DNA of 64,000 bases, from the NCBI GenBank assembly GCA_015143295.1, contig CM026557.1, positions 35,473,965-35,537,964 of the forward strand, written 5' to 3'. The notes beneath the pieces were generated by a model. The model made no database searches and was not told where the DNA came from. It saw only the letters and a list, made by a program, of their open reading frames with translations. A program made the translations under genes and the position numbers. Shown piece after piece: positions 25,401-32,336 of this stretch. The stretch comes from Tetracentron sinense (lineage: Eukaryota; Streptophyta; Magnoliopsida; Trochodendrales; Trochodendraceae). Positions within the stretch are counted from its first letter, which is position 1. Each line of letters starts with the position of its first letter.

Positions 25401-26372
25401 TGCAATCTAAAGTCTAAGGTGGTGTTTGGTAACACTAATCTAAATAGGTAGAGTTTATTTAAAAATTGAGCTTAGTTGGATTTTAGATTATTAAGTTGAA
25501 GGTTAATTGAATGTCTAGATCTTTTTGAAGTAGAGGTTTTACCTCCAAAGTAATAAAGAGACATGAGCTACTTTTTTCTTTAGAATTAAGACCTCTACTT
25601 CAAAAAAATGTAGACATCCAATTAACCTTTAACTTAACAATCTAAAGTCTAACTAAGCTCAATTTTCAAATAAGCTCTACCTATTTAGATTAGTGTTACC
25701 AAACGCCACCTAAATACAGGTGGTTCTATTCTTTAAGTTAACAACAATGGCGATTCTAATTAATTTGCAAATAGTTTCCCAACAACAATGATCTTGAAAT
25801 AATTAAGCTTTGCTACATAAATAAAATGCCACATTTGCACATATCATGGAACATAAAATTTTAAATTAACATATTTCCAACCCATTGAGATCCATTTTCA
25901 ATATCAGCATTCTTTTAAACCTTAAATAAGTACCGACGAAATTGATTAGATGGAAAGGCCAATTCAGAACATCACTTCCAATCAGACACCATAACGATAA
26001 CCAAACAAACACACCCAGTATAAGGTAAAAGGCAACAGATAATTAAAATTCATTTGCAGATAACCAGAAAAACTGAAAAATCCCGAACAAAATCCATGAA
26101 AAAATCATCATGGACCCCATTAGGTATTTTGTTAGTTATTGCATGGAGTATGATGAGACAAATACAAAATAACTTACAAAAACTCAAACGCCCAAACAAT
26201 AAGAAAAAATTGGAAATGCAGAAAGATCAAAATAACTTACAAAAACTCAAATGGAATTACCAACCGTATCATTTTCATAAGCTGGAAATATCTTAAAATC
26301 ATCAAAAACAAAGCCAGAAAAAAAAATTAACAAGGTATCTGGGATTGAGAGGCCAACAACAGTACCTTCCAT
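1422..26372 (-). CDS. Homeodomain protein gene, five exons seen, transposon-filled introns
   Basis: This is the only clear host gene. Coding exons seen: 26,366-26,372, 20,977-21,084, 20,216-20,884, 5,765-5,844 and a terminal exon 1,422-1,491. The first four join in phase into 288 codons without a stop. Residues about 20-77 form a homeodomain whose recognition helix reads [16 protein letters not shown]. It is followed by a charged, low-complexity region and a segment around [16 protein letters not shown]. The architecture resembles plant homeodomain-like nuclear proteins of the At4g03250 type; a related homeodomain and a PPGAF-like segment also occur in RLT-type proteins. That family assignment is from memory. 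A DNA-binding nuclear role is inferred. Direct splicing of exon 4 to the terminal exon would break the frame, so at least one exon of 3n+2 bases is missing or destroyed. The gene may therefore be damaged, although exon 3 is fully open. Confidence 0.8.
1492..2120 (-). other. Intron-like DNA, nothing recognised
   Basis: This AT-rich DNA lies between the terminal exon and a solo LTR. I looked on the minus strand for the missing middle exon and found no long open frame. A short stretch near 1,936-1,965 (gacggggtatcatacccgtgtc) contains a small inverted repeat. Confidence 0.35.
2121..3282 (+). mobile_element. Solo LTR, Sirevirus-B-type family
   Basis: The sequence aligns by eye in inverse orientation with the LTR at 56,576-58,007. 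Shared blocks are about 2,140-2,290 (vs 57,840-57,980) and about 2,740-3,282 (vs 56,576-57,130). The 3' end ggttcatccgaattttca corresponds to the LTR terminus. CACTC stands on both sides (2,116-2,120 and 3,283-3,287) if the LTR starts at 2,121, where the usual TG has decayed to TA. No internal element DNA is attached, so it is a solo LTR. Confidence 0.75.
2302..2500 (+). promoter_or_regulatory. U3 palindrome cluster, TTCGAA core
   Basis: Repeated degenerate copies of a palindrome cored on TTCGAA (ccgttcgaacgg, gttcgaacgg, cgttcgaatgg, cgtttgaaaagg) lie in the 5' part of this LTR. A weak TATTTATT follows at about 2,553. The role is inferred as an upstream promoter element of the LTR. Confidence 0.5.
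3395..4764 (+). pseudogene. Ty1/Copia RT-RNase H remnant
   Basis: Translated pieces show a Copia reverse transcriptase (LHQLDVK near 3,550 and the catalytic block [12 protein letters not shown] at about 3,800). The RNase H part follows, with [18 protein letters not shown] and the SAEAEYRAM and [13 protein letters not shown] blocks (4,410-4,615). The end is the usual [12 protein letters not shown]. Stops and frameshifts are numerous, for example at about 4,014, 4,083, 4,307, 4,469 and 4,616. Gag, protease and integrase are absent. The remnant ends in a polypurine tract, tgagggagag (4,755-4,764), directly before an LTR. Confidence 0.9.
4765..4962 (+). mobile_element. Short Copia LTR (198 bp)
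   Basis: The LTR starts TGTTCGGATAC right after the polypurine tract and ends AAGTTCGCA. It contains a promoter-like tataatataaaag near 4,848-4,860. Its short length is typical of small Copia families. It is immediately followed by a primer-binding-site-like sequence. Confidence 0.7.
4963..4974 (+). other. Primer-binding-site-like sequence after the LTR
   Basis: tggtaacagaac differs from the plant initiator-Met primer site (TGGTATCAGAGC) at two positions. It sits where a 5' LTR would hand over to the element interior, yet the LTR here is preceded by RT-RNase H. This suggests an element-LTR-element junction. Confidence 0.55.
4975..5764. other. Unassigned DNA before exon 4
   Basis: The first bases may be leader of a second Copia copy following the primer site. 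No gag is recognisable. Minus-strand translation gives short open stretches (about 5,060-5,190 and 5,400-5,600) without family motifs, and neither is a convincing homeodomain-gene exon. Confidence 0.3.
5765..5844 (-). CDS. Exon 4 of the homeodomain gene
   Basis: The acceptor (tttgccag) and a consensus donor (GTAAGT at 5,759-5,764) delimit 80 bases. The first two bases complete the Glu codon begun by the last G of exon 3, giving [14 protein letters not shown]. The exon ends in phase 0 after PSLST. It lies 14.4 kb downstream of exon 3. Phase compatibility, both splice signals and strand support it. Confidence 0.82.
5993..6363. repeat. Tandem duplication of a ~135 bp unit, plus an older copy
   Basis: Two nearly identical units (6,093-6,229 and 6,230-6,363) begin gattgaacaaattaatgtaac and end caaccaccc. 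They differ mainly in the length of an internal (CA)n run. An older, diverged copy precedes them at about 5,993-6,092. Confidence 0.8.
6443..7889 (+). mobile_element. Solo Sirevirus LTR in intron 3
   Basis: The start CGTTAGCCTATAGG and the end TTCTAGGGTCTAATCC..GGGCAACA match the ends of the Sirevirus A LTR (TGTTAGCC...; ctattcaccccccctt..ttaggg). Perfect 5 bp TSDs AAAAC occupy 6,438-6,442 and 7,890-7,894. The first base has mutated from T to C. It lies antisense to the homeodomain gene. Confidence 0.85.
7013..7239 (+). promoter_or_regulatory. U3 palindrome cluster (TCGTCGACGA type) with TATA box
   Basis: Degenerate units ctcgtcgacaaaatt, tttcggcgacaaaatt, tctcggcaacgaaatt and ctcgtcaacgatatc occupy 7,013-7,141. 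TATAAAA follows at 7,233-7,239. The same layout occurs in the other LTRs of this window. Confidence 0.55.
7895..10254. other. Intron 3 DNA, no gene recognised
   Basis: Direct repeats of the type aagtccca..ggtgtttga occur at about 8,570 and 8,640. A palindrome-prone stretch (tttcgattcgcgagaagtttcg) occurs near 9,476. Short open frames here have no motifs. I see no coding region. Confidence 0.3.
11347..11779. mobile_element. hAT-type MITE inserted in the LTR
   Basis: The ends CAATGTAGTTAAGG and CCTTGACTACACTG are imperfect inverted repeats. Subterminal cgcctaggc motifs crowd both ends. The 8 bp TSD CATTTAGC (11,339-11,346 and 11,780-11,787) is confirmed by the empty site in the sister LTR, where CATTTAGC occurs once (17,158-17,165). 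No coding capacity. Confidence 0.9.
13186..13272 (-). promoter_or_regulatory. LTR promoter: TATA box with TTGAC palindromes
   Basis: The minus-strand TATA (rc of cttatatt, ~13,186) is preceded upstream by the perfect palindrome CCATTGAC-CGA-GTCAATGG (13,234-13,252). Further ttgact copies extend to 13,272. TTGAC(C/T) is the W-box bound by WRKY factors. The other LTR has a mutated version at 18,514-18,552. Confidence 0.5.
13892..13905 (-). other. Polypurine tract
   Basis: The reverse complement reads taaggaggggagat, directly before the minus-strand start TGTAACGACCC of the 3' LTR. Confidence 0.7.
14391..15190 (-). pseudogene. Retrotransposon Gag with zinc knuckle, broken
   Basis: The ORF from 14,992 contains a Ty3-type Gag core: [14 protein letters not shown], then [11 protein letters not shown] and [20 protein letters not shown]. 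It reaches a CCHC knuckle at about 14,352-14,400. The knuckle is interrupted by an in-frame TAG in the CX2C spacing ([13 protein letters not shown]). The N-terminal extension to ATG 15,190 also carries stops. It would form the particle shell if intact. Confidence 0.85.
15425..15781 (-). pseudogene. Second, truncated Gag module
   Basis: The N-terminal part (ATG at 15,781, [20 protein letters not shown]) resembles the N-terminus of the downstream Gag ([18 protein letters not shown]). After an open stretch it meets a separate CCHC knuckle ([14 protein letters not shown], about 15,440-15,485). The Gag core between them is missing. This looks like a partial tandem duplication or a deletion derivative. 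Confidence 0.65.
16084..16097 (-). other. Primer-binding site
   Basis: The minus strand reads GCTGTTATCAGAGC just inside the 5' LTR. This is close to the initiator-Met tRNA complement TGGTATCAGAGC and fixes element orientation. Confidence 0.6.
16098..19164 (-). repeat. 5' LTR of the gag-only element
   Basis: A 3,067 bp homologue of the left LTR without the hAT MITE. It is longer than the element's interior, as in large-LTR non-autonomous families. Confidence 0.85.
19406..20150. mobile_element. Non-autonomous hAT element beside exon 3
   Basis: The ends CAGGGGC and GCCCCTG are flanked by the perfect 8 bp TSD CTTCCACT (19,398-19,405 and 20,151-20,158). The interior has poly-G/C and poly-T runs and an inner fold-back but no protein. 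Its right TSD is 58 bp from the donor site of exon 3. Confidence 0.9.
19555..19948. repeat. Inner fold-back (MITE-like) with GT-rich spacer
   Basis: cccctgtaatgcctttgagg near 19,558 is mirrored by cctcaagggcataagggg near 19,930. A second arm pair joins 19,573-19,645 to 19,724-19,803. The block aataaggacatgtggc is duplicated at about 19,788 and 19,908, with a GT-rich spacer between. Confidence 0.65.
20216..20884 (-). CDS. Exon 3 of the homeodomain gene
   Basis: The acceptor (tatttcctccag) and donor (gtaata) bound 669 bases. This equals two bases finishing codon 39, 222 whole codons and one base of codon 262. It encodes the end of helix 1 through helix 3 of the homeodomain ([11 protein letters not shown]), a serine-rich linker and an aromatic segment. 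It then encodes a conserved block [20 protein letters not shown] and LPPGAFDSP. The whole exon is free of stops and frameshifts. The methionine of MKSQVAEK is internal to the homeodomain and is not a start. Confidence 0.92.
20977..21084 (-). CDS. Exon 2 of the homeodomain gene
   Basis: 108 bases lie between an acceptor (aatgtttcag) and a donor (gtacga). It encodes an acidic N-terminus ([10 protein letters not shown]) and the homeodomain start [19 protein letters not shown]. Phases match exon 1 (G|AA) and exon 3 (G|AA). The intron to exon 3 is only 92 bases, the one normal-sized intron of the gene. Confidence 0.92.
21085..22556 (-). other. Intron 1, left part
   Basis: AT-rich, with a (GA)n run at about 21,343-21,361. 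Short open frames (for example 22,055-22,264 and 22,266-22,472, minus) lack recognisable domains. No further exon is evident. Confidence 0.35.
22557..24830 (+). pseudogene. Ty1/Copia gag-protease remnant
   Basis: The stretch 22,557-22,930 (starting TGTTAAGGTATC) may be its LTR, but I cannot fix the end. At 23,364-23,546 is a Gag-like segment ([20 protein letters not shown]). From 23,935 there are three tandem CCHC knuckle modules. At 24,412-24,700 comes a protease/pre-integrase segment ([18 protein letters not shown]), where the expected DSG active site has become ALG. The block [12 protein letters not shown] is followed by a GGT microsatellite, and the element breaks off. Integrase and RT are missing. 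Confidence 0.75.
23935..24411 (+). repeat. Triplicated zinc-knuckle module (~167 bp unit)
   Basis: Three copies start at about 23,935, 24,101 and 24,268. Each begins with attcaagtactat and encodes a CX2CX4HX4C knuckle ([33 protein letters not shown]) plus an acidic linker ([10 protein letters not shown]). Copy 2 carries an in-frame TGA before the first Cys in the knuckle frame. Copy 3 has a shortened tail. Confidence 0.85.
24830..24955. repeat. GGT-rich microsatellite
   Basis: Imperfect GGT/GGGGT repeats extend from the Copia remnant. The resulting glycine-, valine- or proline/histidine-rich ORFs on either strand are artefacts of the repeat. Confidence 0.8.
25418..25710. mobile_element. Tourist-like (PIF/Harbinger) MITE
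   Basis: Long terminal inverted repeats start GGTGGTGTTTGGTAACACTA and end in their complement. TAA lies directly on both sides (25,415-25,417 and 25,711-25,713). The 293 bp element can fold into one long hairpin and has no coding capacity. Confidence 0.88.
26366..26372 (-). CDS. Exon 1 (start codon) of the homeodomain gene
   Basis: The minus strand reads aaccctagaaatttccctc then ATG GAA G and a GT donor (gtactg). The single G completes with AA from exon 2 to give Met-Glu-Glu-Ser, so the phase fits exactly. The intron is 5.3 kb. The start choice rests on this fit and on a typical leader; a start at ATG in exon 2 (residue 7) is the alternative. Confidence 0.72.
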
Positions 26373-26767
26373 GAGGGAAATTTCTAGGGTTTTATCCTTC
26401 TTTTATTATGATCTCTCTTTTATCGCATCAACAAGTAAACCCCATTTGATCAAAGATTGAAGGAAAGAGAATACAATAACGGATGCATGAATTTAAGGGT
26501 ACTTTTTTATTCTCAGGCACCTAGAGAGAGAGAGTTTGTTGAGGCATTTGCAGGTTCTGTCCTTCCAACTTTTCTTTCCTAATGTTTGTTAGTTATTTGA
26601 ATAATCCAACTTTGGCTCTTCCACTTTCATCTTATTGTCAGAGAAGTTATATAATGTATCGAGGAACACAGACTAATTTGGCTTTTCTCTCCTTTTGTTT
26701 GTTCGTTTTTTTTTTTTATCAAAGGACAAAGGATGTAGCACCCATCACAATCCAACAAAGAAAGAAT
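26373..26767 (-). promoter_or_regulatory. 5' UTR and proximal promoter of the homeodomain gene
   Basis: The leader contains a telo-box-like AAACCCTA just before the ATG and a CTCTCTCTCT tract near 26,525-26,535. Both are common in plant leaders of housekeeping-type genes. The transcription start is not determined. The upstream side is cut by a Mutator-like element at 26,768. Confidence 0.5.
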
Positions 26768-27550
26768 GGATTTTTCTCAAATTGCCCCTACAGTTGTGAT
26801 TGTTCTCAAACTACCCACCTTCTTAAAATCATTCACAAACTGCCCCACACACATGTGCACCTCTTTGCACAGACGAAATTTTGTTTTTTATTTAAAAACC
26901 ATTTAAACCTTAGTGGGTTGATCCCTATCAATACGAAAATGCTATAGGATTTTATGATTTGCCTATATCTACCAGGTCGATACTATTGGATTGTAGAATC
27001 GACCGGGTCGATCCTACAGGAATGCGCATGTTTTTTTTTTTTTTTTTTTTTTTCCTGGCGACCAAGGTTTTGGTTTGGTTTCTATCAATCTTGAATACTC
27101 ATTCTAAATACACCATAAATGAATTATTAACCTTTATTTACAAGGTATATGAACAATAGCTATGAATAAAACTCTCACATTCCTTTTTAGGTTATGTTAA
27201 AAATTGATTTCTTCTTATAAAGTCACACAATAAGAAGAAGAAGAAGAAGAAGAGTGGAGCTTTGTGAGAAAACAAGTTGAATGGAGTGAGGAGTTCACCG
27301 GAAGGAAGGTCCTCTGATGCACAACAAAGGAAGGCCCTCTCATGCACGTAGGTAACATTCTTCCACCATCTATTTTTTAAAATAAAGAAACCATTGGTTA
27401 AGTGTTGATGGTAGTGGAAGGGTGTTTTAAAATTTTCCATTAATAAGGAATTATGAGAAAATAGTCATAAGAGCATTATGAGAAGGGTTTTCAAAAGGTG
27501 GGTATTTTGAGAACATAGCCAAACTATAGGGGCAATCAGGGAAAAATCTG
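26768..27550. mobile_element. Non-autonomous Mutator-like element
   Basis: Long inverted ends (about 65-80 bp, for example ggatttttctcaaattgccc and, on the other strand, gatttttccctgattgcccc) are flanked by a perfect 10 bp TSD. The TSD AAGAAAGAAT is at 26,758-26,767 and 27,551-27,560. The interior has poly-T and GAA runs and no transposase. Confidence 0.85.
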
Positions 27551-27560
27551 AAGAAAGAAT

Positions 27561-28387
27561 TATTTTATGGTTGTTGTTGGGGTAGGGCTGGGCCAGGGCC
27601 AGGGCCGGGCTTGGGCCAGCCTATCACTTCTCAATATATCTATTCTATTTTGGGATTTGAGGAGTGCTATCCTTACTCTCAGCCCTACCTAACTACATGT
27701 CCTTGCTTCAACAGGTTGCAACTCTCTCTCCAACTCTCTATTTTTTAAAGTAACAATCCCTCAACTATTGGGATATTAAAAACAACCCCTGTTTTACAAG
27801 CAATAGATCTGGTTTCAATGGCAGTGAAGTGGGTGGTAATGGAGTTTGTTCATCTAGGGAAAGATTAGATTTTTGGATTTTGTTCACCATTTCCCTTGAG
27901 AATTGCACTCGAAGCTTGTTGGCATAAATGATTCAGGGGAGTTTTTTTTGGGAAGAAGACATTGGCATTATTGAAGAGAAAGCAGAATTTGTGAGTGAGA
28001 TACGAATACATCCCTTGCTCGAGCCTGGTTCATATTGTTTCAAGATTGACGTGTTTCTTGATTAAGCTCTTGTATTTGGTGGTTTCCTGCGGAGAAGCAT
28101 TCTCCTTCACCCACTTCTCCATTCCCCCATTTAGAAAACATGTAAAAACAAATAATGGTTTCCCTCTATTCAGTTATTGCATGACACTGGTTTTATATTT
28201 TTAATTAATTGTTAGGGGGGAAATTACCAAAATAAAACATCATCACAATGTAATTAGGAAACATGTTGACATAAACATTGGTACAATTTTTCACCAATTT
28301 CCTATCTACAGGGACAAGCTGAAATGAGATTTTTTTGGTCAAACGAAACCAAAGCACATTGATTTATTCTTTATGTTTGGATATAAC
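27561..28387. other. Unassigned DNA
   Basis: It contains a small GGGCCA-type repeat (gggccagggccagggccggg, about 27,590). No coding region or transposon ends were recognised. Confidence 0.3.
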
Positions 28388-29083
28388 TGTAAGCACCTCA
28401 TTTTCGGACCCCTACTTTTCCCATTCTTCTTCAAAGCTCCAAGGCGTAAACCAAAACCCAAGCCCAAGACAAACCCAGATGCCTTCCATTATCCATCCAA
28501 ATACTCTTCCTTATAGCCCAGACAACCATATTCAAGGCCAAGACCAAAAACCCAGCTCATGAGATCCCTTTTTGCCAAATTATCATTTTTTCGTTCAAAC
28601 CAGACTAGGCCATTCGAACGGATTTAGGACTGTTTGGACGAGTTTAGCCATTTTTTATGTCTGAGTAATTGACTTGTTTCTCGAGAGCAATCACGTTCGA
28701 ACCAAGTTGAGCTTCGTTTGAATGACTGCCTATCATTCGAACAGATTCAATCCCATTCGAATGAATTAAGTTATTGTTTTTGTCTGAGTAATAAATCTGT
28801 TTGCCGAAACCAAATCCGTTCAAATGGGCACTTAAGTCGTTCAAATGAACCCAACAAAAATTGAATATTCGAGGATCCTAACCCTAATTTGGCCACCCAT
28901 TCTCACTCTTAAACACTCTTAATAATTACCAAGCTATCCTAACCTAGGAAAATCTATAAATACCACATCAATTCATGCCTTAAACCCTAATTCAAAACTC
29001 TTAGACCAAAATCCTAATTCACTCTCTTCTTCAACCAAACCTCTAGAAATTCTGAGAAAAGCAACCCTCTCCCATCAACCTTA
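28388..29083 (+). mobile_element. Probable LTR start with promoter (LTR E)
   Basis: TGTAAGCACCTCATTTTCGG looks like an LTR 5' end. A TTCGAA-type palindrome cluster occupies 28,590-28,850. TATAAATA at 28,955-28,962 is followed by a plant-leader-like sequence (aaccctaattc). The sequence resumes after the solo LTR at 31,626. Its far end is not identified. Confidence 0.4.
28590..28962 (+). promoter_or_regulatory. Palindrome cluster (TTCGAA) plus TATA box
   Basis: About ten degenerate copies occur (ccattcgaacggatt, cgttcgaaccaag, catttgaat-type, cattcgaacagatt, cattcgaatgaatt). They are followed ~105 bp later by TATAAATA. Same arrangement as in other LTRs here. Confidence 0.5.
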
Positions 29084-29423
29084 TGTAGAGCCCCAGACTT
29101 TTTCATGCTTAATACATGACACTTTCGTTGTCATCTTGCCTTTTAAGAGGTATGATTAATAAATGAGGAAGAATTTGGAAATTTCAAAATGTCAGAATTG
29201 TTCCTCTTTGAAGTACGAACACAACGCAAGTTGAATCGTCAAAATCGGACGAACGAGTCAAAAGATATGGTCAAAACAGTCTGTACCTGTAGGAAATCGT
29301 AGCACAGACAACGTACTCTGATAACGTATACTGTGTACATCCGTTGTACAACTCACCACGGACACGTTGTGCAGCTCACCACGGGTACGTTGTACAACTC
29401 ACCACGGGCACGTTGTGCAGCTC

Positions 29424-29790
29424 ACCACGAGTTGCACTATTCATGGCACCACGAGTTGGCACTATTCATGGCACCACGAGTTGCACTATTCATTGCACCA
29501 CGAGTTGGCACTATTCACGGCACCACGAGTTGCACTATTCACGGCACCACGAGTTGCACTATTCACGGCACCACGAGTTTGCACTATTCACGGCACCACG
29601 AGTTGGCACTATTCATGGCACCACGAGTTGCACTATTCATGGCACCACGAGTTGGCACTATTCATGGCACCACGAGTTGCACTATTCATGGTACCACGAG
29701 TTGGCACTATTCATGGCACCACGAGTTGCACTATTCACAGCACCACGAGTTGGCACTATTCACAGCACAATGTGTTCAGCACTATTCACG
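29424..29790 (+). repeat. Minisatellite, 15 copies of a 24-25 bp unit
   Basis: The unit is GGCACCACGAGTT(G)GCACTATTCA plus (T/C)-(G/A). Two length variants alternate. It is preceded from 29,340 by related cgttgtacaactcaccacgg repeats. All three forward frames are open across it because the unit contains no forward stop in any phase, which is not evidence of coding. Confidence 0.9.
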
Positions 29791-30715
29791 GTCCTTGCGT
29801 CATTGCAAAAATCCCAGTAAGGGTATTACGGTCTTTTGTCAGTTCACTCTTACCTTAAGAGTTTAACCCGAGCCTTTAGGGCGTCATTCAACACTTAGAG
29901 AGTTTGAGAGAATAGAAGAAAGAGGAGAAGGCGATTCCAATCTAGGGTTTCCATTTTGGAGAGAAATCAAAGGGTTTTGAGACCCTAGATCAACCTCAAG
30001 CCCATTTTCTTCAAGATTTCGGTGCAAGCATTCGTGGAGCTCACGAATCAAGCTAGGGCAGCAACTCACAGCCATTTGGAAAGAGGGTTTCTTCCTCATT
30101 TCTTCAAGGTCGGTGCTTCTTACTACCCTCCTAGTTATAGTTCCTCTTTCCCCTTCTTTTCTCTTCATTTTCTTTCATTTACACATGTGCTATGAGATGG
30201 ATGAATGGTAAATGGTGAATGGTGAATGGTGAATGGAGATGGGATGGGCGATTGGATGCCAATGGTTGTGTGTGATGAACAAATGGGGAAGGGCATTGTT
30301 CCAATAATGAACGTACATGTATGATTTGAGTAAAACCCATCTAGAAAAGCATGTTGTAGGGTAAATCCATAATGAACACACCATGTTTGATGAAATGCCA
30401 AGGTGAACACAGTGAGCTGAAAATCTGGAAATGCATGCCTAATAAATTATGAATATTGCTAGGGACTATGATAGTGTGTTTCCTGCTTTCCCATAATGCT
30501 ATGAATATTACATTACTCAATCTTTGATGCTATATGTGTTGTGAAATTACCCAAATGTCATCTTTAAATTTGAATGCAAGTATGTACACGGTTTCCACGA
30601 GCACGGCATGCATGGCATGATTTATCGAGGTTTTCAAGAACATGGTTAGAGGTGGGACATATCCTACGATATGTTTTACCTCGCTTTTCACAAGAAGACA
30701 AGAACCAACATTCCA

Positions 30716-30890
30716 CGAGGGGTCTCCCCTCACTCACAAGTGCATATCATGAAGAAGGGCCTCCCTTCCCTCGCAAGTACATACATATCATAAAGAAGGG
30801 TCTCCCTTCCCTCGCAAGTGCATTGCATAAAGAAGGGTCTCCCTTCCCTCTCAAGGCATCTCACAAGGACATCTCACAAGGATATCTCAC
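30716..30890 (+). repeat. Second tandem repeat in LTR D
   Basis: Four units of about 40-55 bp are built on agaagggtctcccttccctcgcaagtgcat. They are followed by three copies of acatctcacaagg. Confidence 0.8.
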
Positions 30891-31179
30891 AAGTTACATG
30901 ATCACAAGCAAGCACGCATGACATGCATGACATGACACGACATACAAGAATCAAGCAAGATAGACATGACAAGCTTTCAAGTACAAAAAGATATTTCAAG
31001 TCAAGTCAAGTGCACGATGTTTCAAGAGGATTTATCGGTTTTCTACGAATTACAAGCATGATTATAAACTGCTTTACTTCCTTGTATGATGTGAATTGTT
31101 TCCGTTTGACATATATGAATTGCTCCTGATTATGTATTGCTATTTCTACGCTATAATTGTTGGTTAGTATTTAGTACCC

Positions 31180-31330
31180 GCTGAGTATTCCATGCTCAGC
31201 CGTACTTCTTATGTCGGCAGGTTCTGAGGGAGCTGCTGCCCCATTTGATGTTTGTGCTCCTGGTCCATGGGTGGAAGAGGAGTACGTCGAGGAGCCTTTG
31301 GAGGAACCTCCCGTAGAGGGTTATCAGTAG
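31180..31330 (+). other. Conserved hairpin, acceptor-like site and acidic peptide in LTR D
   Basis: GCTGAG (31,180-31,185) pairs with CTCAGC (31,195-31,200). The acceptor-like motif cttatgtcggcag/gt follows. The reading frame after it gives PFDVCAPGPWVEEEYVEEP and then LEEPPVEGYQ with a stop. Counterparts occur at 36,270-36,390 and 52,015-52,190. Confidence 0.55.
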
Positions 31331-31630
31331 GTGGTGATTAGATTCTGAGTGGATTAGCTGTGGGAGAGATGAGAGTTAGATTTATGTATTTTGGCGGGCA
31401 TGTCCGCACTTTCGTATGGATTGCTTTTTGTATAAACTTGGATTTGTGTATGTATATACATAGAGGTTTGGTAGTCTTCCGCTGTGCTATGTTAGAGTAT
31501 GTTTCCACTGTTTATATCCTCTATTGTATATGCTCTGTGGGTTTTGCAGGTTAGTTGTCAAGCAAGTCATGATTAGTCGTCCAAAGTTCACTCTAACTCC
31601 TAGGATGGGTTTTGGGTCGCGACACCTTAA

Positions 31631-32336
31631 GCCCCTCAAATCCAAACTAATCGCCTACCTAAAGGAGTAAGCCCATACCACACCCCTGCGCAAGAAGCCG
31701 TCGTTTGGAGTATCGAAGAAGAAAAGAGGAGGATAGGTCTTCACCTCATCCTTTCCAATCCTCTATCTCTTTTTCCTTTCATTCTAGTTGTATTGCTTTC
31801 CTATTTTATTTCCTTTTGCATTTGCTTATTGATTTCCATTTGGGGTTCTAGTCCCTTTCAAGAACCATTTTCGAGAGCCCATCCTAATCTCTTGGTTGGT
31901 CTCTCTACATCAATCTAATGACGTAGAGGGACCCCATTGAAGGGAGGAGGATGAACACTCCTTTCTTTTAGTATTGTTTAATTTCCTTTATTGATTTATT
32001 TTTTTGTTTGTAGTCCATTTCTAGGAACCTTTTTTGAAGGCTTCTTCCCTCAAGGATTAGGGCCTCTCTACACCAAATCCAATGGTATATAGGGACCCAT
32101 TTTCAAAGGGGAGAGGTCTTCTATTTACCTTCAAGCATTGTAAATTCAATTTCCATGTTGGGTCTAGCAATAGTCAAGATCCCTTCTCTTTTGTGTGTGT
32201 ATTTTCGGCCACAAGGCCATGCTCATTCGAACAAAGCTCACACTGTTCAAATGAGCATGATTTGTGTTAGCCTTTTTTTTTGGCCCATGGCATCATCCCC
32301 ACATTAGTCATTAACCTCAAAAAAAAATTTATATTA
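31631..32336. other. Continuation of LTR E-like DNA
   Basis: This resumes the host sequence interrupted by LTR D. It contains an inverted TTCGAA-type pair (tgctcattcgaac / gttcaaatgagca, 32,219-32,252) and a poly-T at 32,272-32,281. No gene seen. Confidence 0.3.

Larger units (their letters stand above)
29084..31625 (+). mobile_element. Solo Gypsy LTR carrying a minisatellite (LTR D)
   Basis: The start TGTAGAGCCCCAGAC and the end GGGTTTTGGGTCGCGACA match the Tekay-type LTR ends at 50,650-52,443. Perfect TSD CCTTA lies at 29,079-29,083 and 31,626-31,630. It contains a 24-25 bp minisatellite, a second tandem repeat (30,716-30,890), and the hairpin/acidic-peptide region near its 3' end. Confidence 0.88.

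Noticed and set aside
29424-29790. CRISPR-like regular repeat
   Set aside because: Units are contiguous with no unique spacers, and the DNA is plant LTR sequence.
29333-29866. Three overlapping 158-177 residue ORFs on the plus strand
   Set aside because: All three frames are open only because the 24-25 bp repeat has no forward stop; the ORF lies in a solo LTR with TSDs.
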